Source: Bog-473 sp963745175 (GTDB lineage Bacteria > Actinomycetota > Acidimicrobiia > Acidimicrobiales > RAAP-2). Taken from it: a DNA stretch of 64,000 nucleotides. The notes under the pieces were generated by a model, which saw only the letters and a list, made by a program, of their open reading frames with translations, searched no databases and had not been told where the DNA came from. Below are positions 25,476 to 32,684 of the stretch, piece by piece. Location: assembly GCA_963745175.1 (NCBI GenBank), contig CAVUWK010000006.1:434001-498000 (forward strand), read 5' to 3'. How positions within the stretch are numbered: position 1 is the first letter of the stretch; each line of letters begins with the position of its first letter. The position numbers were made by a program, and so were the translations under genes.

Positions 25476-26507
25476 CTAGGCGCGAGCGAAGCCGGCGATG
25501 TCCCGGGCGGTGTCGGCGCTGATATCGGGGCACGCGATGGTGAAGATCTCTGTCCCGTGCATGGTGCCCATCATCTGGCGGCAGCGCGCCGGCACCCCGG
25601 CAGAGAGCAGCAGGCGGTAGAAGTTGATGCCTTCGTCGCGCAAGGGGTCGCACTCGTTGACGTTGATCACGGTTGGCGGAAAGCCAGCGACGTCGTCCAG
25701 GGTCGCAAAGGACGGCCAGGCCAGCGGGTTGCCTTCGTTGAAGGCCTCGATGCCGTACCCGACGGCGCCGCGGTTGTTGTGCAGGTGCAGCAGGATCCCC
25801 TCGTTCTCGACCGAGGAGGGGGACCCCGGCGCAGGCCATTGCCCGGCAATGTACGGGCACAGGGCGTAGAGACCTCTGATGAGACCCAGGTCACCGTCCT
25901 GCTTGAGCTTGAGCCCCGTGGCCAGGGTGAGGTTCCCGCCGCCGCTCTCGCCCGCGACGACAATCCGCGCCGGGTCGATGCCGAGGTCTGTGGCGTGGGC
26001 CGCCACCCATCGCAATCCGGACACACAGTCGTTCAGCCCGGCGGGGAAGGGTGCGACCTCGGGTGCCGAAGACGCCACGAGGCAATTGCGGAAGTCGACC
26101 ATGACGACGACGACACCGTTGGCTGCGATGTGCTTGCCCCACCCGCGGTACATCCCGTCGAAACAGGACATCGTGGCCATACCTCCACCATGGATGTAAT
26201 AGACACCCGGCAACGTGTCGTCTGATTCAGGCCGAATGACCTGCAAGTTGACTGTGTTGCCATCGGGATCCGACACGAATTGCACCGTGCTCACCGCCAG
26301 GCCCGCCGAAGGCGCAGCCTCTTCGGAATCGCACATGTCCGAAACGGAGCGGAATGACTCCCGGGCTTCCCTTGCGTCCGGCGTGTTCGCCTCGGCCAGA
26401 AGCTCCTCCCGGTCGGCCACGTCCTTGAGGGTTGTTGGAGGAAACAGCTCGAGCATGCGGCGGAGACGGGGATCGAGACGTTGGTCGTTTGCGATATCGG
26501 GGCTCAT
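25476..26507 (-). CDS. Alpha/beta hydrolase, hormone-sensitive-lipase family esterase
   Basis: A 343-residue HSL-type esterase or lipase. The oxyanion motif is YYIHGGGMATM, the nucleophile elbow is VAGESGGGN, the acid Asp lies in NECDPLRDEG and the His in MGTMHGTEIF. The N-terminal 80 residues form the cap. No signal peptide is seen, so it is cytoplasmic. The ATG has GGGAG immediately before it, and TATGGT stands 11 nt upstream. The substrate is unknown. A second HSL-type esterase is at 49.6 kb. Confidence 0.86.
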   Translation of the reverse strand: MSPDIANDQRLDPRLRRMLELFPPTTLKDVADREELLAEANTPDAREARESFRSVSDMCDSEEAAPSAGLAVSTVQFVSDPDGNTVNLQVIRPESDDTLPGVYYIHGGGMATMSCFDGMYRGWGKHIAANGVVVVMVDFRNCLVASSAPEVAPFPAGLNDCVSGLRWVAAHATDLGIDPARIVVAGESGGGNLTLATGLKLKQDGDLGLIRGLYALCPYIAGQWPAPGSPSSVENEGILLHLHNNRGAVGYGIEAFNEGNPLAWPSFATLDDVAGFPPTVINVNECDPLRDEGINFYRLLLSAGVPARCRQMMGTMHGTEIFTIACPDISADTARDIAGFARA

Positions 26508-26564
26508 GCTCCCATTCGACCATATCGACGTCGGCCGGGCCGAGAAGCCCGTAGGGGTGGATTG

Positions 26565-27578
26565 TCAGCGGCCGTTGTCTTTGTACCGCTGCCCTTTGGA
26601 ACGGATGAGCGCAGAGCGTGCCGCAGTGAGAAGTTCGTCAGCCGTGGTGTCGCTTCCCGTGCTCCACACCACGCCCACGCTGGCAGCGAGCGTGTACCCG
26701 TCGAGATTGAGTTCCTTGTTGACCTCGGCGACGACCCCGTCGATCCGTCCCTTGAGCCGCTCTTCGACGATGGATCGCTCGGCGTTTCCGCAGAGGACGA
26801 TGAACTGATCACCTTCCAAGCGGGCGAGCGTGTCGCCACCCCGCACGGTGGCGTTCAGTCCGTGGGCCACTGCGCGCAAGACCGCATCGCCCCACTCCTG
26901 ACCGAGTGTCTGGTTCACGACGGAGAATCCGTCCAGGCCGATGAGAAACAGCCCGTAGGGCCGCCCGTACCGGCGTGCCTCGTAGCCGTGGTGCGCCAGG
27001 CGGTCCATGAAGATCAGGCGATTGGCGAGCCCCGTCAGCGGATCGCGCAAGGCGCGTTCGGCCTCGTGCTCAAGCTTCGAGTGACGGAGGAGGCCGGAAG
27101 CAATCATGTTGGCCATCAATTCGAGAACGTCTGCGTCGGTCTCGTCGAAGTGCCCCGCCTCGGCCGACATCACACGGAGAACGCCCAACGTCTCTCCGTC
27201 GCGGACCATGGGCACCACGGCCATGGAGCGGATCCCGGCCAGGCGGCACGCCTCAGCGTCCACCCGGGAGTCCGTCTCAGCGTCCCGGCACAGCAGCGGC
27301 ATTCCGATCCGTACGCAGAGACCTGAAAGGCTGCTCTCCGCTTCGACACGTGAACCCTGGATATCGGTGCTCAAGCCGCTCACGACCTGAGGAACCAACA
27401 CATCGCCCTTGGCAAGCTCAACGGCGGCACCGTCGGCACTGGTCACGGTTTGCACCCGTTCCAAGACCAGGCCGATCGCCCGATGGGCGGCGGGCGCCGG
27501 AAGTGCGTTGACCAGACGCTGGGTCTCAATCACGTAATGCAGCAGGTCGAGTTGGGTATCACGTGTGAGAGTCGCCAC
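26565..27578 (-). CDS. GAF-GGDEF protein with degenerate GGDEF motif
   Basis: A 337-residue protein. A GAF-like sensory domain occupies about residues 25-170 (SLSGLCVRIGMPLLCRDA, MAVVPMVRDGETLGVLRV). A diguanylate-cyclase-type domain follows (RDPLTGLANRLIFMDRLAHH). The signature reads EGDQF at residues 255-259 instead of GG(D/E)EF, and the usual DxD/F substrate residues read LIGLDGFSVVN. Catalysis is doubtful, so it may be a c-di-GMP or GTP receptor. It starts at GTG. No membrane helix is seen. It is followed on the other side by 193 bp without a gene before the tRNA. Confidence 0.85.
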   Translation of the reverse strand: MATLTRDTQLDLLHYVIETQRLVNALPAPAAHRAIGLVLERVQTVTSADGAAVELAKGDVLVPQVVSGLSTDIQGSRVEAESSLSGLCVRIGMPLLCRDAETDSRVDAEACRLAGIRSMAVVPMVRDGETLGVLRVMSAEAGHFDETDADVLELMANMIASGLLRHSKLEHEAERALRDPLTGLANRLIFMDRLAHHGYEARRYGRPYGLFLIGLDGFSVVNQTLGQEWGDAVLRAVAHGLNATVRGGDTLARLEGDQFIVLCGNAERSIVEERLKGRIDGVVAEVNKELNLDGYTLAASVGVVWSTGSDTTADELLTAARSALIRSKGQRYKDNGR

Positions 27579-27771
27579 GTGGAGAACTCGGAAGAGCAGA
27601 GGCGCCCCTTAAGCACAATTCCTCGTTGTCGGGGGCCGGTCCAGGGTGAACGCCAGTCTGGACCTGCGCCGGGACGGGAGTGGACTACCATCCACAGGTC
27701 GTTCCAGGTCCCGGCGTGCCGCCCCGGCGGAATCCGGGACACCTGTCAAAATCGAAGAGGGTTACGACACG

Positions 27772-27846
27772 CGGGCTGTGGCGCAGCTTGGTTAGCGCGC
27801 TTGACTGGGGGTCAAGAGGTCCCGGGTTCAAATCCCGGCAGCCCGA
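27772..27846 (+). tRNA. tRNA-Pro (anticodon GGG)
   Basis: A 75-nt cloverleaf. Acceptor CGGGCTG (27772-27778) pairs with CAGCCCG (27839-27845), followed by discriminator A. The D arm is GCGC/GCGC. The anticodon stem is CTTGA/TCAAG with loop CTGGGGG and GGG anticodon at 27807-27809. The T arm CCGGG/CCCGG holds loop TTCAAAT. CCA is not encoded. Its 3' part, from the anticodon loop on, is duplicated 3 kb downstream, which marks it as an integration site. Confidence 0.96.
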
Positions 27847-27847
27847 C
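27805..27847 (+). repeat. Left attachment repeat (attL) within tRNA-Pro
   Basis: A 43-bp segment from the anticodon loop to one base past the discriminator, identical to 30801-30843. The arriving element restored the intact tRNA at this end. Confidence 0.85.
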
Positions 27848-28210
27848 TCAGACATTGCAGGTCATCGGCTTGCGGGCTGCTCAGCCTGCCGCTGCCGGGG
27901 GCCGGTGTCAACGGTTTGACAGTCCGAGCAACGAGTTCGCGCTGCTCGGCAACGCGTCGGTGGCCTTGTCGTACCTCGCGATCGGCTTCTGACGCGAAGC
28001 CGCTCCAAGTGCGCCGAAGACACTCAGGGGCCGTCGCCCATCTCAGGCTCGAGAGAATTGGGAGCCGTTCCGAACCTGACCATCAGTGCCGACGGGGCAG
28101 CCGAAACGGCAACAAGGGCCTCAACACGCATAACGACCCCTCCGAAGCGGGGCCGAGACGCTGGAGCGTGGCGTGGCGCCCAATCCCGGCCGTGAGAGGA
28201 GGTACCCGTC

Positions 28211-28279
28211 GTGGCCGGCAAGGACGTAGGCAAGGTGGAAAGCGACGGGACGTACATCTTGGAACAGAAGAGCGGCTAG
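28211..28279 (+). CDS. Candidate 22-residue peptide with strong ribosome-binding site
   Basis: GTG to TAG frame in the island encoding MAGKDVGKVESDGTYILEQK plus two residues. The only reason to list it is AGAGGAGGT placed about 7 nt before the GTG, one of the best Shine-Dalgarno sites in the window. It could be the start of a longer gene now truncated. No function is suggested. Confidence 0.25.
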   Translation: MAGKDVGKVESDGTYILEQKSG

Positions 28280-28375
28280 CTGGTGCCTGTCCCACCACCT
28301 GCGAAATACGCCGAAGATCAACATTCCATCGGTTCGCCCCGACTATCTTGACGGCATCGAGCAGGGGGAGCTGCT

Positions 28376-29296
28376 TTGTCCGAAGTCGAGGAGGAGGACG
28401 CTGCAGGATCGTCTGCGGGCAAGCCAATAGTTGGCACGGTAACCGGGCCAATCGTTGTGAATCCGCAGGATAGGAAGTCCTGGTTACGACGGTACAAGGT
28501 TGCGCTCGCGCTCTTCGTCGTGTTCGGAGCGACATTCGCGTTCGCCCTGGCGGCCTACCCCAAGCGTACGCCCATCGACCGTCCCCCTCCGATCACTGTG
28601 TCGTTGACCACCATCGAGACTCTCGATCAGGCGAACCTGGAGATTGCCGCCCTGCCGAACCACTCATACCAAATATCGATTGAGGTCGTCACCGATTCTG
28701 CGTTCGGTTCTACAAGTGGATTTGCCGATGGCATCATCACGCTTCCGTCGGACGCCGTCGTGTTGCCGAACTGCCTCCCCAAGTGTGTTGTTCACCCCTC
28801 ATTTGGCTTCGGAATCCCACGCATGGTCTCTTTCTCATCAAAAACCTTCACGGCTCTCGGTAAAAGCTCGGGAGGAGAGATTAGGTCGCAGGTCCTCTTC
28901 ATGACGATCAAGGCTCCTGCGTTCGCGTGGGAGGCGAACGGACTGAGCGCCGAAACATGGATTCCAGAGTTCACGATCACCGCGCCGTCGGTCTTCGACG
29001 TAACTGCGCCAATCTCAGTGAAGTATGACATTCCCGATGTGGCGGGCTACGACTGGAGCGGCGGACCGAGCCTGAACGGTTCCTATTGGGAGTTGATGCC
29101 GGATCAGGTCACCAGCGCCTTAGCGCTGACCGGGACGAACAGTTCCGCCGCCAGTCGCGACTCCTTGCTGACGTTTGTGTCCGGGATCGTGCTGGGTATC
29201 AGCGGTGGCGCCCTCGTCGGAGCGATCCAAGAGACGGTACACGCCGAGTCCGACGAACCCCGGAGGCGGCGGCGCTCGCGGACCCCGAGCCTGTGA
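28376..29296 (+). CDS. Island-encoded exported/membrane-anchored protein of unknown function
   Basis: A 306-residue protein, not recognised. A cytoplasmic N-terminus of about 40 residues is acidic then basic (DRKSWLRRYK). A membrane helix follows at about 41-60 (VALALFVVFGATFAFALAAY). An extracytoplasmic domain of about 200 residues is rich in beta-type sequence, with the Cys pair NCLPKC. A second helix lies at about 264-285 (LLTFVSGIVLGISGGALVGA), followed by an Arg-rich tail (EPRRRRRSR). The layout suggests a hairpin with both ends inside. TTG start preceded by AGGGGGAG. Base composition is lower in GC than neighbouring housekeeping genes. It is the only large gene of the island. Confidence 0.7.
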   Translation: MSEVEEEDAAGSSAGKPIVGTVTGPIVVNPQDRKSWLRRYKVALALFVVFGATFAFALAAYPKRTPIDRPPPITVSLTTIETLDQANLEIAALPNHSYQISIEVVTDSAFGSTSGFADGIITLPSDAVVLPNCLPKCVVHPSFGFGIPRMVSFSSKTFTALGKSSGGEIRSQVLFMTIKAPAFAWEANGLSAETWIPEFTITAPSVFDVTAPISVKYDIPDVAGYDWSGGPSLNGSYWELMPDQVTSALALTGTNSSAASRDSLLTFVSGIVLGISGGALVGAIQETVHAESDEPRRRRRSRTPSL

Positions 29297-29407
29297 GTCC
29301 CGTCGATGTATGGGGGCAGGGCGGCGTCTGGTCCGGGATCGTGAGAAGCTGGTTTGCACGGATGACTCCCATTCCTGGCGGACTCGTATCGTTCAGACGT
29401 CACTCTC

Positions 29408-29557
29408 ATGTGTCCCGTCGCCGATGTGGAATTGACGACCGTGAATCCGAAATGCGACTGCACATCCGTCCGTTCGTTCTTCGAGTTTGACTGCGCCGCC
29501 TGTCGCGAACACCACGTCATAGATCTGCGCCGGTCAAAGCGACACGACGAGCGATAG
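29408..29557 (+). CDS. Candidate 49-residue Cys/His-rich small protein
   Basis: ATG to TAG frame in the island. The core NPKCDCTSVRSFFEFDCAAC is followed by REHHVIDLRR. Four Cys and two His in this spacing (CxC, CxxC, HH) look like a zinc-binding knuckle. No clear ribosome site or -10 is seen, so coding status is uncertain. The remainder of 29297-29866 holds no other supportable gene. Confidence 0.3.
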   Translation: MCPVADVELTTVNPKCDCTSVRSFFEFDCAACREHHVIDLRRSKRHDER

Positions 29558-29688
29558 TCGCCGAGCCCACTGGCCCCAAGGTGCGAAGGGGGATACGGAA
29601 TTCAAGGCCTCGTGAGTGGAAATGGCCCGACGCCGAGGCATAGGCCAAGGCGACGAGGCGGTCCGTTCACACCCGCTAGGGGGAGGGA

Positions 29689-29726
29689 GCCCCAAACCTT
29701 GGGTTGGCGATCCTCAAGGTTGGGGC
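29689..29726. repeat. Imperfect inverted repeat (stem-loop) in the island
   Basis: GCCCCAAACCTTG and CAAGGTTGGGGC form a 12-bp stem with one bulged base around a loop of about 12 nt. No T run follows, so it is not a standard terminator. It could be a recombination or binding site. Confidence 0.4.
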
Positions 29727-29866
29727 ATCGTCCTTCACCCCCGACAGCGGGCACTCTCGACCATCACCTTTGGCGGAATGGCGGGTCGGTTGCCCGAGGG
29801 TGATTGTGCCCGGCTCACACGTGGATTGCAACCCTCAGCGCGGCCCGCCGAACCGGCGCAGGTCCG

Positions 29867-30061
29867 TCAGCCTTCGAGGTGCTCGGGGCACGCCCACAGG
29901 CGGAACCAGCCGTCACCTTTCGGCGTGAACCATTGGCCCGTCCACGACGGCTCCTCGACGCAATGGGTCGTCTGGAGCTGCGGGGAATACACCATCTGCC
30001 AACATTCGCCGGGCTGGGCGACGAAGCCGGGACAAGGGTCGCCGGACCTGGGCATCGCCAT
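29867..30061 (-). CDS. Small Cys/His/Trp-rich protein in the island
   Basis: A 64-residue protein with Cys10, Cys20, the His33-Cys34 pair, Cys58 and His61, and aromatic pattern PSWTGQWF, GWFRLWACPEH. The layout looks like a small zinc-binding domain. Short actinobacterial proteins with a related W-x-G-x-W and AC-x2-H pattern exist in my memory without known function. Its ATG is supported by TACCCT 6 nt upstream on the minus strand. It is divergent from the whiB gene about 200 bp away. Confidence 0.55.
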   Translation of the reverse strand: MAMPRSGDPCPGFVAQPGECWQMVYSPQLQTTHCVEEPSWTGQWFTPKGDGWFRLWACPEHLEG

Positions 30062-30067
30062 CGGCCG

Positions 30068-30073
30068 AGGGTA
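30068..30073 (-). promoter_or_regulatory. -10 element of the small Cys/His gene
   Basis: TACCCT on the minus strand ends 6 nt before ATG 30061. It is the same hexamer as the whiB box, facing the other way. Confidence 0.4.
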
Positions 30074-30250
30074 GGCTGAGGCAGCTTCAGGCGGTAGTGG
30101 GGGGCGGCGACCCCGCGCTTCGGAAGACCACCGCCCCCGCCCTCTGAATGCTGACGATCGGGTCGCGGGCAGAAATAGAGCCGATCGGGTGGAACGTCGC
30201 AACGCACTGACAACGCTGAGCGGGTCCACCAACGCGTCACTGCTCCGCCG

Positions 30251-30256
30251 TACCCT
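30251..30256 (+). promoter_or_regulatory. -10 element of the island whiB gene
   Basis: TACCCT ends 8 nt before ATG 30265, which supports that start and the long N-terminal region. Confidence 0.45.
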
Positions 30257-30264
30257 CAGATGCA

Positions 30265-30776
30265 ATGGTCGACCTGCTCGCCGGGGAACCCGTAACGCCC
30301 CACCAGCCTCCGACGCTGACCGAGCTCGAGGCGATCCGGCTCGACGCTGCAACGGCTCGGCGGGTCTCCGTCGAATGGCTCATGGCCACCGACGCCGCGC
30401 CCAACCTCGAGGAGCTCCTCGGCGAGCTCGTCAGCCGACCTGAGTGGCACCGTAGGGCGGCGTGCAGGGGAGCGGACCCGGACCTGTTCTTCCCTGAGCG
30501 GGGCGACCGCGGTTTCGCCACGGCGCTTGCCTACTGCGCGGGGTGCGCGGTGCGGACGGAATGTCTCGATTCGGCCTGGAGGTCGGAACAACGGCGGCCG
30601 TGTGGGGGGCGGAACGACGGGACGGGTTCGCCCGGGGCCTACGGCGTGGGTTTCGTAGGCGCTGTCAACGCGTTGTCAACGCAACTTCGCAAAGCGTGCC
30701 CACATGTGACCCAACGCCACCAAACGTGATGACCGGCGAAACCTCAGCCGACCTGCAAAAACCCGCTTACACTTAA
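30265..30776 (+). CDS. WhiB-family iron-sulfur transcription regulator, frameshifted
   Basis: The Wbl cluster ligands are Cys67, Cys91, Cys94 and Cys100 (C-x23-C-x2-C-x5-C, in ACRGADPDLFFPE and YCAGCAVRTECLDSA). The normal next element, a VWGG-type turn and basic tail, appears only in the next frame (TTAAVWGAERRDGFARGLRR). One C lost at 30575-30576 explains the break. The N-terminal 60 residues, including LTELEAIRLDAATARRVSVE, are an extension beyond compact WhiB proteins. The C-terminal end after the basic tail is uncertain. It lies 24 bp from the right attachment repeat, so it travels with the island, as phage-borne WhiB genes do. Confidence 0.75.
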
Positions 30777-30800
30777 GAGCACCCAACGGCCAACGTCCGC

Positions 30801-30843
30801 CTGGGGGTCAAGAGGTCCCGGGTTCAAATCCCGGCAGCCCGAC
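30801..30843 (+). repeat. Right attachment repeat (attR), partial tRNA-Pro copy
   Basis: A 43-bp exact copy of the tRNA-Pro 3' part. The 5' half of the tRNA (acceptor strand, D arm) is absent, so this is not a second tRNA gene. Confidence 0.88.
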
Positions 30844-30890
30844 CACACAGAAGCAAGACGACGCCTGATCTGGCTGGGAGGCCTCCGCAT

Positions 30891-31109
30891 ATGAGCATCG
30901 AGTGGCTTGTGAGCATCGACGAAGCCCATGTTTCGGAGGTTCAGCTCGCCGATGGCTGGCACACCATCGACGTCCCCAGCTTCACCGTTAGCCCACAGGA
31001 CGAATCTTTCTCCTTCGATGAGACGGTGGCTCACACGCACACCTCACCCCGCACTCGGGTGGTGGTGGGGCCACTGACTGCTGTGCTGGCTGTCGCCTTT
31101 GCGAACTGA
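30891..31109 (+). CDS. Small hypothetical protein next to attR
   Basis: A 72-residue protein with GGGAGG 9 nt before its ATG. The first 45 residues (EVQLADGWHTIDVPSFTVSP) look like a genuine beta-rich domain similar in style to small accessory-gene proteins. The last 25 residues (TSPRTRVVVGPLTAVLAVAF) look different, so the C-terminus may be out of frame. The function is unknown. It sits just outside the repeat and may belong to the chromosome side. After it, 31110-31426 contains nothing I can support. Confidence 0.4.
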   Translation: MSIEWLVSIDEAHVSEVQLADGWHTIDVPSFTVSPQDESFSFDETVAHTHTSPRTRVVVGPLTAVLAVAFAN

Positions 31110-31426
31110 AATTTCCGCAACGCCCGCGATGCAACCCGCCGAAGCAGATTGCAACGTCACCCCCGCCCGACTGGCTTGGCGATGCCGTCGCGGTGACCGG
31201 GCACTCTGACTCGACGCAGCGGCGAGCACAATGTGGGAGTATCCCCGGTTGCAGATCACGTCGGTGCGAGGTGCGGCGGGACACCAACAAGAGTTGCCAG
31301 CCGGAAGACGCCGTCCTTCCGTGAAGGATGCAGCCGATCCGGACGATAAAAGGTGCAGGGAATGCCTTCGTTGCGGGGTGCTTCGTCTCGCCTCGGAGCT
31401 GCACCAACGACTGGCGGGAGTCAAGC

Positions 31427-31711
31427 ATGGCCAGTTCACGTCGGGGCGGGATGCAGGTCATTCATCGCGTCGAGTTCGAGGAATGGCTCAGTCGGGCTCG
31501 CCGAAGCTGGAGCACGATCATGGCAGCAGAGCGGCAATTCAACGCCATCAGGTCGGAGAGCGACGAGATTGCAGGCCTCGCCGCGTATGACGATCTCCAC
31601 GACGTCGCCAACCTGGCGGTCGAATGGCTCGAGCACAATCCTTGTCTAGACACAAGCGCGGGGAGGCGATGCACGAACGGAGGTGCCAACTGGATCCTCG
31701 ACGCAAGCTGA
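31427..31711 (+). CDS. Small helical hypothetical protein
   Basis: A 94-residue protein with a good ribosome site (GGGAG, spacing 6). Mainly charged helical sequence (VEFEEWLSRARRSWSTIMAAE, YDDLHDVANLAVEWLEHNPC). WLEHNPC resembles short conserved endings in actinobacterial hypotheticals. Overlapping frames on both strands look less protein-like. It is followed by 200 bp before pspA that hold a possible -10 (TATGGT, 31872-31877). Confidence 0.45.
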   Translation: MASSRRGGMQVIHRVEFEEWLSRARRSWSTIMAAERQFNAIRSESDEIAGLAAYDDLHDVANLAVEWLEHNPCLDTSAGRRCTNGGANWILDAS

Positions 31712-31910
31712 CAGGTCTTCCCGTGGGCAACGCCGCCCATCTGGGGAGCATGCCGTCCGGCTCGGCCGGAGACTTCAACCCGGCATCCGCCATCGGATCC
31801 TGGACCTGCTCCGATCGGCGGTGGCGCTGATCGGGGCGGTCGACGCGGCCGCAGACGGGCTGATTCGAATCTATGGTGGGGTGACCGACCGACCCCTCAG
31901 GGAGGGAAAC

Positions 31911-32684
31911 ATGGGCATCTTCCAGCGGGCTCACGACATCGTGCAGGCCAAGACGAACAAGGCGCTCGACGCGGCGGAGAAGCCCGACGAGATGCTCGAC
32001 CTCTCCTACGAGAAGATGCTCGAGCAGATCACCCAGGTCCGCCGCGCCCTGGTCGATCTGGCCGCCTCGAAGAAGCGCCTGGAGCTCCAGCAGGAGCAGT
32101 TCCAGCACACGGTCGACCACCTGCAGGACCAGGCCAAGCAGGCGCTGTCTGCCGGCCGCGAGGACCTGGCCAAGGAGGCGCTGTCGCGCAAGGCCGCCGC
32201 CCAGCAGCAGATCGACGAGATGGAGCCGCAGCGCCAGCAGCTGGACGAGGAGGAGAAGAAGCTCACGACGACCCTCGACGCGCTGCAGAAGCGGGTCAAC
32301 GACTTCCGCACTCAGAAGGAGACCCTCAAGGCCCAGTACACCGCGGCCAAGGCCGTCTCGGAAGTCGACGAGAGCACAGCCGGGATCTCGAAGTCCTTCA
32401 ACGACTCCGGGCAATCCCTGCAGCGGGCACAGGACAAGATCGCCACCATGCAGGCCCGCTCGGGCGCCCTCGACGAGCTGCTCGAGTCCGGCGTCCTCGA
32501 GGATGTCGGGGGCGGCACGGACGACATCCAGAAGGAGCTCGACCAGGTCGGCAAGGACGCGCAGGTGGACAACGAGCTGGCCGCCCTCAAGGCACAGCTG
32601 GGAACGGGCGCGACGCCACCCGAGCCCGATGCGCTTGCCGCCCCCCCTCCCGCCGCTCCCGAGGAGTCGACGCCGGCCTCGTAG
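31911..32684 (+). CDS. pspA: PspA/IM30-family membrane-stress protein
   Basis: A 257-residue coiled-coil protein that begins with the diagnostic MGIFQRAHDIVQAKTNKALD. Long heptad-rich helices follow (VDLAASKKRLELQQEQFQHT, EEEKKLTTTLDALQKRVNDF). The tail is Pro/Ala-rich (PPAAPEESTPAS). Members oligomerise on the inner membrane and protect it under stress. GGGAGGGAAAC before ATG 31911 is a clear ribosome site. The frame is open upstream, but family homology starts at this ATG. It is convergent with the dehalogenase gene with no bases between the stop codons. Confidence 0.93.
   Translation: MGIFQRAHDIVQAKTNKALDAAEKPDEMLDLSYEKMLEQITQVRRALVDLAASKKRLELQQEQFQHTVDHLQDQAKQALSAGREDLAKEALSRKAAAQQQIDEMEPQRQQLDEEEKKLTTTLDALQKRVNDFRTQKETLKAQYTAAKAVSEVDESTAGISKSFNDSGQSLQRAQDKIATMQARSGALDELLESGVLEDVGGGTDDIQKELDQVGKDAQVDNELAALKAQLGTGATPPEPDALAAPPPAAPEESTPAS

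Larger units (their letters stand above)
27805..30843. mobile_element. Genomic island of about 3 kb integrated in tRNA-Pro
   Basis: Bounded by perfect 43-bp direct repeats (27805-27847 and 30801-30843), the classic trace of tyrosine-recombinase integration into a tRNA 3' end. The interior is visibly less GC-biased than the flanks and sparsely coding. It has one exported two-helix protein (28376-29296), two small Cys-rich frames, a 22-codon frame with a strong ribosome site and a WhiB gene next to the right repeat. 27848-28210 holds nothing I can call. No complete integrase, excisionase or replication gene is seen, so it is a remnant or depends on an enzyme encoded elsewhere. Confidence 0.75.

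Noticed and set aside
27916..27992. Short frame ending LLGNASVALSYLAIGF, loosely like the LLGHAS motif of tyrosine integrases, just inside the island
   Set aside because: Too short, lacks the catalytic Arg/His/Tyr context and has no matching upstream sequence in any frame. It could be a decayed integrase end but I cannot support that.
30801..30843. Second tRNA-Pro gene
   Set aside because: Only the sequence from the anticodon loop to the 3' end is present. The acceptor 5' strand, D arm and anticodon 5' stem are missing, so it is an attachment repeat.
30988..31461. 157-codon minus-strand frame and overlapping plus-strand frames at 31231-31590
   Set aside because: Composition is unlike protein (scattered Arg/Ser/Pro/Cys). 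The alternative frame at 31427-31711 has a good ribosome site and more natural sequence.
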